Below, in pieces: positions 52,119-60,960 of a stretch of DNA of 64,000 bases. Both the position numbers and the translations under genes were made by a program. Numbering within the stretch: the first letter of the stretch is position 1; each line of letters starts with the position of its first letter. The notes beneath the pieces were generated by a model. That model was given only the letters and a program-made list of their open reading frames with translations, was not told the DNA's origin and ran no database searches. The stretch comes from Azonexus hydrophilus (GTDB lineage Bacteria > Pseudomonadota > Gammaproteobacteria > Burkholderiales > Rhodocyclaceae): positions 186,001-250,000 of the forward strand of contig NZ_MTHD01000004.1 of the NCBI RefSeq assembly GCF_001956855.1, written 5' to 3'.

Positions 52119-54275
52119 TCAGAAATCCACAGTCACGGAAGCCTGCACGGTGCGCCCCTCCGCAAGGGTGGCGCGCGGTTCGGCAAAACTGCCGGAATAG
52201 TAGTGACGGTCGAACAGGTTCCTGATGTTCAGGCGCAGCGTCGTCTTGTGCGCCGCCACGACGGTTTCGTACCTGGCACCCACGTTCACCTGGCTCCATC
52301 CCGGAATCCGGTAGGTGTTGGCGTTATTCAGATATTGAGCGGAAGTGGCGATCAAGTGAGCGTTCAGGCTCAGGCCACCGAGCGGCGTATCCCATTCGGT
52401 ACCGAGATTGCCCTGCCAGCGCGGTACGCCAAAAAGCTCGTTGCCTTCGTTCACACCGCCTGCTGTCTTGGTCAGTTCGCTCTTGGTATAGGAAATCCCG
52501 CCCAGCACACGGACAGTGGATGTAATTTGACCGAAGGTATTCCATTCCAGACCACGAACCCGCGATTCACCGCCATCCGAGGCGACCAGGTTGGGCGCGG
52601 TTCCGGTCGTGATCAATTCCGGCTTGGCGATCTCGAACAGGCTGACGGTATTGGTGAAGGTACCGGCATTCCATTTGACCCCCACCTCCTTCTGTTCAGT
52701 CTTGTACGGCTTGAAAATCTGGTCCTGGGCATAGCCGTTGGCTACCTTCACGCTAGCACCCTGGCTCAGGCCCTCAACGTAGCTGGCATACAGGGAAATC
52801 CCCTCGCCCCAGGGTTTGACCACCAGGCCCACCGCCGGCGTCAATGCCTTCTCGTCGTAATCACTGGTCTCCACGCCAGCCACGTTGTAGCTGGTCTGTT
52901 CGACTTGCTGCTGGCGCAGGCCAAGCGTCAGGCGCACGGCATCCTGCATGAAGGACAGGGTATCCACCAGGGCCAGGCTGGACAGCGTCGTGTCGCTGAG
53001 TTTTGGTACGGAGCCGACTGGCATTGCCGGCAACGGCGGTGTTATCGGATTGCTGATATTGCTCGCCAGCATCCCCGTTGTATTGGAGAGATAGCCGGAC
53101 TCCAGCACCGTACGTGACGCCTGCAGCACCAGTTCGTGCCGGACGGCGCCGGTGTTGAAGCCAAAGCGCCCACCAGCCTCGGCAGCCACGCCTTCATCGT
53201 AGCCGCGCTGGGCGACACCGCGCACCTGCGCGCTGCCATTGGGTTGAACGTTATGCACGTGGGTACCATTCACCCAGCCGGAATAATCATGCTTTCTCGT
53301 ACCAATGCTGGCAAAGGCGGAAAAATTCTTGTTGAACGCATATTCGGCACGGGCAATCACGGCCTTGCTCTCAAGCTCGCCAGCAGCCGAACGCAGCATG
53401 TTCACGCTCGGATCCGGTGCTGCAGGAATATCCGGGTTGGCAAAGCCGAACATCGCCGGCGAACCGCCCGAGAAAGACAGCTTGCTGTCGTACACATCCA
53501 GGGAAGCCGTCAGGGACTCGCCACGATAATCCAGCGCCGCCGAGAGGAACTTGCGCGTCTTGTCCTGCCCATTCAAGGCCGTCTCGCCATCGCCATACGA
53601 AGCATTGACGCGCAGCCCTACCGCCTTGTCGGCGCCGAAACGACGCCCGACATCAACGCTGGTACCGAACTGGCTCTGCGTTTGGTAATCCAGCGTCACC
53701 CGGGTGAGCGGATCATTGGCAGCGCGCTTGGGCACCAGGTTGATGGTGCCGCCGATACCGCCGCTGGGCGCCATGCCGGTGAACATCGCGCTCGGCCCCT
53801 TGAGCACTTCGACCCGCTCAACGAACTCCAGCGTGGAATTGCCCAACGGGGCCAGACCGTACATGCCGTTGATCGCCAGATCGGAGCCGTGAACATCAAA
53901 GCCGCGCAGACGGAAATTCTCGAAAGCATGCGAGCCCGAGGTGGTGAAACGGACCGAAGGATCGTTATCAAGCACATCGGCCACCGTCTTTGCGCCCTGA
54001 TCCTCGATCAGTTTGGCGGTGTAACTGGTGACACTGAAAGGCGTGTCCATGACATCCTGATTGCCCAACAGACCGAGGCGCGCCCCCTTGGCGACCTGGC
54101 CACCCGCGTACACTCCGGGCAGATCCGACGCGGTTTCGGCATTTGCGGAAACCTGAACGGTGGATAGCGTGACTTCGCCCCCCGCTTCCGTCGTTGCAAC
54201 AGATTGAGCCAATGCCCATTGAGGCAAGGCAAGCAGACTGATTGCCAGCGCAACCGGCGTCATTCGCAGCACCAT
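52119..54275 (-). CDS. TonB-dependent siderophore receptor
   Basis: 718 residues, an outer-membrane receptor. The signal peptide is PVALAISLLALPQWALAQS. The plug domain has QDVMDTPFSVTSYTAKLIED, VADVLDNDPSVRFTTSGSHA, NFRLRGFDVHGSDLAINGMY and VEVLKGPSAMFTGMAPSGGI, typical of the FhuA/FpvA-like siderophore group. The 22-strand barrel ends with the aromatic ASVTVDF. No STN signalling domain is seen before the plug. A Fur-box-like site lies about 80 bases upstream. It heads the five-gene iron operon. Confidence 0.93.
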   Translation of the reverse strand: MVLRMTPVALAISLLALPQWALAQSVATTEAGGEVTLSTVQVSANAETASDLPGVYAGGQVAKGARLGLLGNQDVMDTPFSVTSYTAKLIEDQGAKTVADVLDNDPSVRFTTSGSHAFENFRLRGFDVHGSDLAINGMYGLAPLGNSTLEFVERVEVLKGPSAMFTGMAPSGGIGGTINLVPKRAANDPLTRVTLDYQTQSQFGTSVDVGRRFGADKAVGLRVNASYGDGETALNGQDKTRKFLSAALDYRGESLTASLDVYDSKLSFSGGSPAMFGFANPDIPAAPDPSVNMLRSAAGELESKAVIARAEYAFNKNFSAFASIGTRKHDYSGWVNGTHVHNVQPNGSAQVRGVAQRGYDEGVAAEAGGRFGFNTGAVRHELVLQASRTVLESGYLSNTTGMLASNISNPITPPLPAMPVGSVPKLSDTTLSSLALVDTLSFMQDAVRLTLGLRQQQVEQTSYNVAGVETSDYDEKALTPAVGLVVKPWGEGISLYASYVEGLSQGASVKVANGYAQDQIFKPYKTEQKEVGVKWNAGTFTNTVSLFEIAKPELITTGTAPNLVASDGGESRVRGLEWNTFGQITSTVRVLGGISYTKSELTKTAGGVNEGNELFGVPRWQGNLGTEWDTPLGGLSLNAHLIATSAQYLNNANTYRIPGWSQVNVGARYETVVAAHKTTLRLNIRNLFDRHYYSGSFAEPRATLAEGRTVQASVTVDF

Positions 54276-54355
54276 GTTTTCTCCCTTGAGAATGAGGACA
54301 CACTGGCTGGCGACGGCGGCTTGCTTGCGTGAAGAATTTCAACGCAACGATTCTA

Positions 54356-54374
54356 ATTGATATTAATTCCTATT
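54356..54374. promoter_or_regulatory. Fur-box-like site upstream of the TonB receptor
   Basis: ATTGATATTAATTCCTATT agrees with an AATGATAATnATTnTCATT-type Fur pattern at about 15 of 19 positions (by eye). It sits in the AT-rich promoter region of the iron operon, so repression by Fe-Fur is likely. Confidence 0.6.
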
Positions 54375-54484
54375 ACAATCCGTAACAGACTGCAGCTTCT
54401 TCTTTTTCAGGATAGGGCGGGCAGGCCACGACGCGAGTCGCGGCCGCCGACGTCATTACCAGCGCCCCGGCAAATAACCGGGAG

Positions 54485-55279
54485 TCAGCGTTTCCTGAAG
54501 ACAAGGTCCCAGACACCGTGGCCCAGACGCAGGCCGCGGTTCTCGAACTTGGTCAGCGGCCGGTAATCCGGGCGCGGGGCGAAGCCGGCGAGGCCGGCGG
54601 CGGAATCGGCGTCGAGCGCCGCAGTGAGTGCTGCGGTCGACGGGTTGGCGACACTGTTTTCCAGACTGGCTTCAGCGCCGAGGACTTCAAGCATCTGCAG
54701 CGCGTAGTTTTCCCAGTCGGTGGCGCAGTGGATGTAGCCGCCCGGTTTCAGGCGCGTCGCCAGCAGCGCGACGAAGGGCGGCTGGATCAGCCGGCGCTTC
54801 TTGTGCCGCGACTTGTGCCAGGGATCGGGGAAGAAGATGTGGATGCCGTCGAGCGAGGCTTCCGGCAGCATGTCGCGCACCACTTCCACGGCGTCGTGGT
54901 TGCCGATGCGCAGGTTGCTCAGGTTCTTCTCGGCGATCAGCTTGCACAATGCGCCGACACCGGGGACATGGACTTCCAGCCCGAAATAGTCGTTTTCCGG
55001 GTGCGCCTCGGCGATCCGTGCCGTGGTTTCGCCCATGCCGCAGCCGATTTCGAGGATTTTCGGTGCCTGGCGGCCGAACACCGCCGTCAGGTCGATGTTT
55101 TCCGGCTGGTAGGGAATGCCGATCTTGGGCAGCATCGTCTCGTAGTAGCGCTGCTGCGCTTCCGACATGCGGCCGGCGCGGCGGACGAAGCTCTTGATGT
55201 GGCCATGCCCGGTACGGCCGGCGGTGTATTCGCCTTCGTCGCCTTCGGCGGCGGGGTGGATCAGCAGCTCGTCGTTCAT
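54485..55279 (-). CDS. trmB: tRNA (guanine-N7-)-methyltransferase
   Basis: 264 residues from ATG 55279. It methylates G46 of tRNA with SAM. Motifs are [20 protein letters not shown], the SAM site [24 protein letters not shown], the catalytic/tRNA-binding [20 protein letters not shown], and [14 protein letters not shown]. Length is normal. Its ATG overlaps the thiG stop (ATGA). It is last in the thiS-thiG-trmB unit. Confidence 0.95.
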   Translation of the reverse strand: MNDELLIHPAAEGDEGEYTAGRTGHGHIKSFVRRAGRMSEAQQRYYETMLPKIGIPYQPENIDLTAVFGRQAPKILEIGCGMGETTARIAEAHPENDYFGLEVHVPGVGALCKLIAEKNLSNLRIGNHDAVEVVRDMLPEASLDGIHIFFPDPWHKSRHKKRRLIQPPFVALLATRLKPGGYIHCATDWENYALQMLEVLGAEASLENSVANPSTAALTAALDADSAAGLAGFAPRPDYRPLTKFENRGLRLGHGVWDLVFRKR

Positions 55280-56058
55280 GAGCCGATCAGTCCGGAAGTC
55301 GGCGACGACGGGTCGGCCGAGTAGTATTTGCGGGCCATGCGGCCAGCCAGGAAAGCCTCGCGGCCGGCTTCGATGCCCTTCTTCATGGCGCTGGCCATCA
55401 GCACGGGATCTTTGGCGTGGGCGATGGCGGTGTTCATCAGCACGCCGTCGCAGCCGAGTTCCATGGCGATGGTCGCGTCCGAGGCGGTGCCGACGCCGGC
55501 ATCGACGATGATCGGCACCTTGGCGTTGTCGATGATCAGGCGCAGGTTCCACGGATTGACGATGCCCATGCCAGAGCCGATCAGCGAGGCCAGCGGCATC
55601 ACCGCGACGCAGCCGATTTCCTCGAGCATCTTGCACTGGATCGGATCGTCGGCGCAGTAGACCATCACCTCGAAACCCTCCTTGACCAGGGTTTCGGCGG
55701 CCTTCAGCGTTTCCGGCATGTTCGGGAAGAGGTTGGTCGGGTCGCCGAGGACTTCGAGCTTGCACAGCGGATGCCCGTCGAGCAGTTCACGCGCCAGGCG
55801 CAGCGTGCGCACCGCGTCGTCGGCGGTGTAGCAGCCGGCGGTATTGGGCAGGATGGTGAATTGCGACGGCGGGACGGCGTCGAGCAGGCTGGGCTGACTG
55901 GCGTCCTGGCCGATGTTCACGCGGCGCACGGCGACGGTGACGATCTCGGCGCCGGAGGCGTCGATGGCCGCGCGCGTCTCGGTGAAGTCCTTGTACTTGC
56001 CGGTGCCGACCAGCAAACGCGAACGGTACGCCTTGCCGGCGATGGTCAGTTGATGCAT
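55276..56058 (-). CDS. thiG: Thiazole synthase
   Basis: 260 residues from ATG 56058. ThiG forms the thiazole phosphate of thiamin from deoxyxylulose 5-phosphate, dehydroglycine/iminoglycine and ThiS-thiocarboxylate. Motifs are [33 protein letters not shown] (Schiff-base Lys region differs by paralog), [35 protein letters not shown] and [15 protein letters not shown]. It lies 13 bases after thiS. Confidence 0.95.
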   Translation of the reverse strand: MHQLTIAGKAYRSRLLVGTGKYKDFTETRAAIDASGAEIVTVAVRRVNIGQDASQPSLLDAVPPSQFTILPNTAGCYTADDAVRTLRLARELLDGHPLCKLEVLGDPTNLFPNMPETLKAAETLVKEGFEVMVYCADDPIQCKMLEEIGCVAVMPLASLIGSGMGIVNPWNLRLIIDNAKVPIIVDAGVGTASDATIAMELGCDGVLMNTAIAHAKDPVLMASAMKKGIEAGREAFLAGRMARKYYSADPSSPTSGLIGS

Positions 56059-56071
56059 GGAATTCTCCCTT

Positions 56072-56275
56072 TCAGCCGCCGCCGACGGCGACGACGATTT
56101 CGAGTTGATCGCCCGAAACCAGCGGCGTTGCCGCATGCTGGCTCTTCGGAACGATTTCGCCGTTTCTCTCGACGGCGATGCGCTTGCCCGCGTAGCCCAG
56201 TTGCTCGATCAGGCCGGCAACGGTCAGCGGGTCGGGAAATTGGCGGCTTTCGCCATTGATCTTGAGTTCGGGCAT
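56072..56275 (-). CDS. thiS: Sulfur carrier protein ThiS
   Basis: 67 residues, a ubiquitin-like fold ending in the required di-glycine (VVAVGGG). It carries sulfur as a C-terminal thiocarboxylate for thiazole formation. [20 protein letters not shown] and the [20 protein letters not shown] segment match the family. It is the first gene of the thiS-thiG-trmB unit. Confidence 0.93.
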   Translation of the reverse strand: MPELKINGESRQFPDPLTVAGLIEQLGYAGKRIAVERNGEIVPKSQHAATPLVSGDQLEIVVAVGGG

Positions 56276-56389
56276 CGCGCTATTTTAGCAAGCCGGGCCG
56301 GCAGATACCCATGAAGTAACGGAATTCCCGGTGATTCTCCCGATAGCTTCTATAGTGAAAGAGAAGCCAACAACAATGAGGAGACTGCC

Positions 56390-56587
56390 ATGTCCATCTT
56401 TGACGCCCCGATCGCCCGTTGCGAAGCCGTGCACGAAATGGTGCTGACCGACGAAACCCAGTGCGAATGCGCGCATGAACACGACTGCCCGCCCGGTCGC
56501 GAGTGTCCGCTACACGGCTACTTTGCCGAGCAAAGCGGCATCAGCGAGAATGACCCGGGCATCCTGCTGCACTCGACGCAGCATTGA
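56390..56587 (+). CDS. Small Cys/His-rich protein of unknown function
   Basis: 65 residues. It has its own signals: a TATAGT -10-like element at about 56351 and a good Shine-Dalgarno (GAGGAG, about 56377) 10 bases before the ATG. The centre holds a metal-site-like cluster, CECAHEHDCPPGRECPLH, with four Cys and three His. There is no signal peptide or membrane segment. I do not recognise the family; a small zinc- or iron-binding protein is plausible. It is convergent with the SDR gene 3 bases away. Confidence 0.65.
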   Translation: MSIFDAPIARCEAVHEMVLTDETQCECAHEHDCPPGRECPLHGYFAEQSGISENDPGILLHSTQH

Positions 56588-56590
56588 AAT

Positions 56591-57364
56591 TCAGTCGCGC
56601 AACAGCCCTCGCGGCTTGCGCGGCGCGCCGGTAAACAGGCGGTCGTACAGCCAGTTGGGCAAGAGACGCAGCAGTTTGGCGACAAGGCCCATCTGCCAGG
56701 GGATCACCGTGTACGAAACACCGCGCGCTATGGCTGCGGCAAAGCGCTCGGCCGCCTGCGGTGCCGGCAGCAAAAACGGCATTTTGTAGGGGTTGACCGC
56801 AGTCATCGGCGTCTCGATGTAGCCGGGCGCAATCGTCACCACCTTGATGCCCTGCGGGCGCATCTCCAGCCGCAGACTCTCCAGGTAGGCGATCGCCGCC
56901 GCCTTCGACGCCGAATAGGCCTCCGCCCCCGGCAGGCCGCGAATGCCGGCGACCGAGGCAATGCCGCACAGGCGCCGTTCACCGCCTGCCGCCTTCATCG
57001 CCGGAATGAACGGCGCAAAGGTCGCCGCCATGCCGAAAACGTTGATGTCCATGACCCGGCGAAAGACCGCCAAGTCTTCCTCGCATTCGGTCAGCGTACC
57101 GGCCGAAACGCCGGCATTGGCGATGACGATGTCCGGCGCACCGAAACGGGCAATGAAATCCATCGCTGCGTCATGCAGCGCCGGCGCATCGGTTACATCC
57201 AGCGGATAACAGGCATGCCCCCCGCCAAGACGCTGGTTCAAGCCGTCGAGAAAATCGCGGCGCCGTGCCGCCAGGCCCAGCGTCGCGCCTTTTCCGGCGT
57301 AGTAAACGGCAAGCGCCTCGCCGATACCCGACGAGGCGCCTGTAATGAAGACCTTCAGCGTCAA
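56591..57364 (-). CDS. Short-chain dehydrogenase/reductase
   Basis: 257 residues. The NAD(P) motif is VFITGASSGIGEALAVYYAG, followed by IVIANAGVSAG (NNAG-type). The catalytic Ser is in GIASVAGIRGLPGAEAYSAS and the Tyr/Lys pair in AYSASKAA. A C-terminal hydrophobic segment (MGLVAKLLRLLPNWLYDRLF) may anchor it to the membrane. The substrate is unknown. It follows dsbA directly (no gap) as the last gene of a six-gene leftward run. Confidence 0.9.
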   Translation of the reverse strand: MTLKVFITGASSGIGEALAVYYAGKGATLGLAARRRDFLDGLNQRLGGGHACYPLDVTDAPALHDAAMDFIARFGAPDIVIANAGVSAGTLTECEEDLAVFRRVMDINVFGMAATFAPFIPAMKAAGGERRLCGIASVAGIRGLPGAEAYSASKAAAIAYLESLRLEMRPQGIKVVTIAPGYIETPMTAVNPYKMPFLLPAPQAAERFAAAIARGVSYTVIPWQMGLVAKLLRLLPNWLYDRLFTGAPRKPRGLLRD

Positions 57365-58009
57365 TTACTTCTTGCCGGACTTTTCGCTGCGCACCCGGGC
57401 AATCAGCTTGTCCGCCACGGCCAGTTGCTGGTCGAAACCGAGCGTGGCGATCAGGAACTTGCCATCGACAGCCAGCGCCGGCACACCTTCGATCTTGAAC
57501 GCATGCGCCATCTGGTCACCGCGCCGCAACTTGCTCTGCACGCCGAACGAACCGAAGGCATCGGTGAACTTCTTGCTATCCACACCACGCGCTGACACCC
57601 AACCCACGATGGTCTTCTCGTCAAACAGGTTGGTACGGTCCTGGTGGATCGCCTTGAAGACATCAGCCTCCAGACGCTTCAGGTCACCGGTGACCTCGAG
57701 CGCATAGAAAAGCTTGGCGGCATTGCCCCAGGCAGCGCGACCGAAACTGACCGGCACCTTCCTGAGCACGACATCGGCCGGCAATTTGGCCGCCCACAGC
57801 GTCAGCAGCGGATTGAAATCGGCGCAATGCGGGCAGCCGTAGCTGAAGAATTCGACGACCTCGATCTTCGCGGCATCGTCGGTCGGCTGAGCCGGGTTGA
57901 GCACCGTGAAATCGCGACCGGCAGTTTGTGCGGCAAGCGGACCGGCAACGGTCATCGTGGCACCGAGCGCGAGCGCGGCAGAGACGAAACGGCGACGTGC
58001 AAATTCCAT
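57365..58009 (-). CDS. dsbA: Thiol:disulfide interchange protein DsbA
   Basis: 214 residues from ATG 58009. A signal peptide (RRFVSAALALGATMTVAGPL) is followed by a thioredoxin fold with active site FFSYGCPHCADF (CPHC), an inserted helical domain, and the cis-Pro loop IEGVPALAVDGKF. DsbA introduces disulfides into exported proteins. No dsbB is adjacent. It lies 13 bases after the SPOR protein gene. Confidence 0.94.
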   Translation of the reverse strand: MEFARRRFVSAALALGATMTVAGPLAAQTAGRDFTVLNPAQPTDDAAKIEVVEFFSYGCPHCADFNPLLTLWAAKLPADVVLRKVPVSFGRAAWGNAAKLFYALEVTGDLKRLEADVFKAIHQDRTNLFDEKTIVGWVSARGVDSKKFTDAFGSFGVQSKLRRGDQMAHAFKIEGVPALAVDGKFLIATLGFDQQLAVADKLIARVRSEKSGKK

Positions 58010-58022
58010 GCGTGACTCCTTT

Positions 58023-58625
58023 TTACTTGGACAACTGGGCTTCAATGCCTGATTTGGCAAGTTCGGACCGGACTTTGTTCAATTCTTCGAGCTTGAAATA
58101 CGGCCCGATGCGGACCCGGTACAGGGTCCGGTCCTCGATCATCACCTGCTGCACCGAGGACTCGATCCCCATGAAAGCCAGCTTGGCCTTCTGGTTGTCG
58201 GCATCCTGGGCGGTGCTGAACGAGCCAGCCTGGAGGAAAAGCGGCGCCTTGCTTTCCTTGCCTGCTTCCTTCGGTGCTTCGGCCTTGACGGCCTCGGTGG
58301 GCGTTGGCGCAGCACCGGCCTTGTCCGGCACGGCATCCGCCTTGCCCGGCAGGATGTCGTAGAACTGGAAACGCTTTTCCGGGACCGGATCACCGGGCTT
58401 GCCGGGCAGCGCCATCGGCTGGCCCGGCTGAGCCAGCGGTGGCCTGGGCTCGCCGCTCTGGGCCGCGTTGTTGTTGAACGGCAAGGGCGCCTTGTTGATG
58501 TACCAGACAACGCCCGCAGCCAGACAGACACCGAGGACGAGCCCGATGAACATGCCGATCAGCGTACCGCCGCCGGATTTGCTCCGGGCCGGCTGGCGTT
58601 TTGAGGATTTCATGTCGCGAGTCAT
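58023..58625 (-). CDS. SPOR domain membrane protein, FtsN-like
   Basis: 200 residues. A basic cytosolic N-terminus (SSKRQPARSKSGGG) precedes one membrane helix (LIGMFIGLVLGVCLAAGVVW), a Pro/Ala/Lys-rich linker, and a C-terminal SPOR domain (FLQAGSFSTAQDADNQKAKL and YRVRIGPYFKLEELNKVRSE). SPOR domains bind denuded septal glycan, so a role in cell division is likely. It lies between argS (8-base gap) and dsbA. This argS-SPOR arrangement is common in Betaproteobacteria. Confidence 0.9.
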   Translation of the reverse strand: MTRDMKSSKRQPARSKSGGGTLIGMFIGLVLGVCLAAGVVWYINKAPLPFNNNAAQSGEPRPPLAQPGQPMALPGKPGDPVPEKRFQFYDILPGKADAVPDKAGAAPTPTEAVKAEAPKEAGKESKAPLFLQAGSFSTAQDADNQKAKLAFMGIESSVQQVMIEDRTLYRVRIGPYFKLEELNKVRSELAKSGIEAQLSK

Positions 58626-58633
58626 GCTTTTCC

Positions 58634-60397
58634 TTACATGGATTCCGGACAGCCGACACCAAGGATGGCCAGGCCGTTGCGGATCGTCTGGCGTACCGCC
58701 GCCGCCAGGGCGACGCGGGCATCGCGCAGCGCAGCATCGTCGACCAGCATGCGCTCGGCGTTGTACCAGCCGTGGAACTCACCGGCCAGATCCTTCAGGT
58801 AGAAGGCAATCATGTGCGGTGCCAAATCCCGGGCGGCGCTTTCGATCACTTCCCGGAACTGGGCCAGTTGGTTGGCAATCGCCAGCTCACGTGGATTGGC
58901 AAGCAGCGACAGGTCGGCATCGGCCAGCGACGCGATGTCGCCGCCCCACTGGTTGACCACGGAACAGATGCGGGCATGCGCGTACTGGATGTAGTACACC
59001 GGGTTCTCGTTGGTCTGGCTCTTCGCCAGATCGAGGTCGAAGTCGAGGTGCTGGTCGGACTTGCGCAGCGCGTAGAAGAAGCGGCAGGCGTCGTTGCCGA
59101 CCTCGCCGCGCAACTCGCGCAGCGTGACGAACTCGCCCGAGCGCGTCGACATCGAGGCCTTCTGGCCGTTGCGGTAGAGCACGGCGAACTGGACGAGGGC
59201 GACCTGCAGCTTGTCCGAATCGAGCTCCAGCGCCTTGATCGCGCCGGTGACGCGCGGGATGTAGCCGTGGTGATCGGCGCCCCAGATGTTGATGACCTTG
59301 TCGAAACCACGCTCGAACTTGTTCAGGTGGTAGGCGATGTCGGAAGCAAAATAGGTGTACAACCCGTTTTCGCGCTGGACGACGCGATCCTTCTCGTCGC
59401 CGAAGGCGGTGGACTTGAACCAGCGGGCGCCGTTCTGCACGTACAGCTGGCCCTTCTTTTCCAGCAGATCGACGCAGCGGGCAACCAGACCGGTGTCGTA
59501 AAGTGCCTTCTCGGAGAACCAGACGTCGAAATGCACGCCAAACTGTTCGAGGTCGTCGCGGCAGTCGGCCAGCTGTTCGTTGAGCGCGTGCTGGTGCACG
59601 TATTCCCAGTCGGCGCCGAGCAGTTCCTTGGCTTTCGCGATCAGCGCGTCAAGATGCAGTTCGCGCTGCTGCTTGGCTTCGTCATCGGCCCGACCGGCAT
59701 CCGGCAGGCCCGGCGTGCCGGCTTGCACCGCGTCGGCGGTACGAACGTACTTGTCGCCATGGGCATTCTTCAGTTGCGCCGCCATGTCGCGCACGTAGCC
59801 GCCCTGGTAGGCGTTCGGCGGGAAAGGCACGACAACGTCGTGCTGCTCCAGGTAACGCAGCCAGGTCGACAGGCCGAGGATGTCCATCTGCCGGCCGGCG
59901 TCATTGACGTAGTACTCGCGGGTGACATCCCAACCGGCGAAGGTCAGCAGGCTGGATAACGAAGCGCCGTATGCGGCGCCGCGACCATGACCGACGTGCA
60001 GCGGACCGGTCGGGTTGGCCGAAACGAATTCGACCTGAACCTTCTGCCAGCCGCCTGCGGTCGACCGGCCGAAATTTTCTTTTTCCGCCAGCACGGCCTT
60101 GACGATGTCGGTCTTGGTACCGGCATCCAGCGTGAAATTGATGAAACCCGCACCGGCCACTTCGGCCTTGATGACCAATTTGGACGGTGGCAATTCAGCC
60201 AGCAACTGGTTGGCAATCTCGCGCGGATTCTTCTTCAGCGCCTTGGCCAGCTGCATCGCCAGATTGGTCGCGAAGTCGCCATGCGTCGGATCACGCGGGC
60301 GTTCCAGATGGATCGGGGTATCGGTTGCCGTGGGGGCAACGCTGGCCAGCGCCTGTTGCAACAGGGCGGTCAGTTGGTTCTTGACGTCTTGGGCCAT
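58634..60397 (-). CDS. argS: Arginyl-tRNA synthetase
   Basis: 587 residues, class I synthetase. The HIGH-like motif is ANPTGPLHVGHGRGAAYG. The KMSKS region is degenerate (QKASMSTRSGEFVTL), as usual for ArgRS. An N-terminal Add-1 domain and a C-terminal anticodon domain (with ANQLAQFREVIESAARDLAP) are present. A GCGGTCGACCGG repeat-type copy lies in the coding region at 60056-60067. Confidence 0.96.
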   Translation of the reverse strand: MAQDVKNQLTALLQQALASVAPTATDTPIHLERPRDPTHGDFATNLAMQLAKALKKNPREIANQLLAELPPSKLVIKAEVAGAGFINFTLDAGTKTDIVKAVLAEKENFGRSTAGGWQKVQVEFVSANPTGPLHVGHGRGAAYGASLSSLLTFAGWDVTREYYVNDAGRQMDILGLSTWLRYLEQHDVVVPFPPNAYQGGYVRDMAAQLKNAHGDKYVRTADAVQAGTPGLPDAGRADDEAKQQRELHLDALIAKAKELLGADWEYVHQHALNEQLADCRDDLEQFGVHFDVWFSEKALYDTGLVARCVDLLEKKGQLYVQNGARWFKSTAFGDEKDRVVQRENGLYTYFASDIAYHLNKFERGFDKVINIWGADHHGYIPRVTGAIKALELDSDKLQVALVQFAVLYRNGQKASMSTRSGEFVTLRELRGEVGNDACRFFYALRKSDQHLDFDLDLAKSQTNENPVYYIQYAHARICSVVNQWGGDIASLADADLSLLANPRELAIANQLAQFREVIESAARDLAPHMIAFYLKDLAGEFHGWYNAERMLVDDAALRDARVALAAAVRQTIRNGLAILGVGCPESM

Positions 60398-60427
60398 TGA
60401 GATCGGCTGAAAATAGCAAAAGCGCGA

Positions 60428-60949
60428 TTATACGCTGTCGCTGCCCTTCGGCAGCCCGGGGATTACCGACCAGGCCGCCAGCTTCTGCGCAAAGCCCTGT
60501 GCGGCATGCGCCGGGCTGGTCGATGGCAGACGCCGGAAACTCAGCCCGGCAAGCGACAGCCGGGGCGCGACATGGCGACGGAAAGCCTGCTCGGCCGCAG
60601 CGCCATTGAAGAAAACATCTCGGATTTCACGGTGGACCGCAAAAAAAGCAGCAAAATCATTGGCCCGAATGCTGTCCGGCACGATAGCCGCATCCAGACT
60701 GCCCGACCGTTCACAGGCGGCGATCACGTCCCACAAGGCAATGCCCGCAGCCTGCAGCAATTGCAGACGCTGCGGATAGGGCAAATCGGGAGAGAATCCG
60801 AGCAGTTCGCCGACGATCGGCCAGAAGGCGTTGCGCGGATGTGCATAGTATTGCCCCGCGTTCAGTGAAGCCTGGCCGGGCATGCTGCCGAGGATGAGGA
60901 TGCGCGCATCAGGCGTGGCAACCGGCGGGAAACAGGCCAGATCCGACAC
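60428..60949 (-). CDS. DNA-deoxyinosine glycosylase, UDG superfamily
   Basis: 173 residues from a GTG at 60949 (VSDLACFPPVA); no good ATG is available closer to the fold. The UDG-fold motifs are ARILILGSMPGQASLNAGQY, YAHPRNAFWPIVGELLG and LPSTSPAHA. The ASL-x-A-QYYAHPRNAFW block is typical of the hypoxanthine/uracil glycosylase subgroup. It excises deaminated bases. It lies between the GGDEF gene and argS on the same strand. A divergent repeat-like GGTGGACCGC with an A-run lies inside it at 60631-60647. Confidence 0.88.
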   Translation of the reverse strand: MSDLACFPPVATPDARILILGSMPGQASLNAGQYYAHPRNAFWPIVGELLGFSPDLPYPQRLQLLQAAGIALWDVIAACERSGSLDAAIVPDSIRANDFAAFFAVHREIRDVFFNGAAAEQAFRRHVAPRLSLAGLSFRRLPSTSPAHAAQGFAQKLAAWSVIPGLPKGSDSV

Positions 60950-60960
60950 CGGACGAAACC

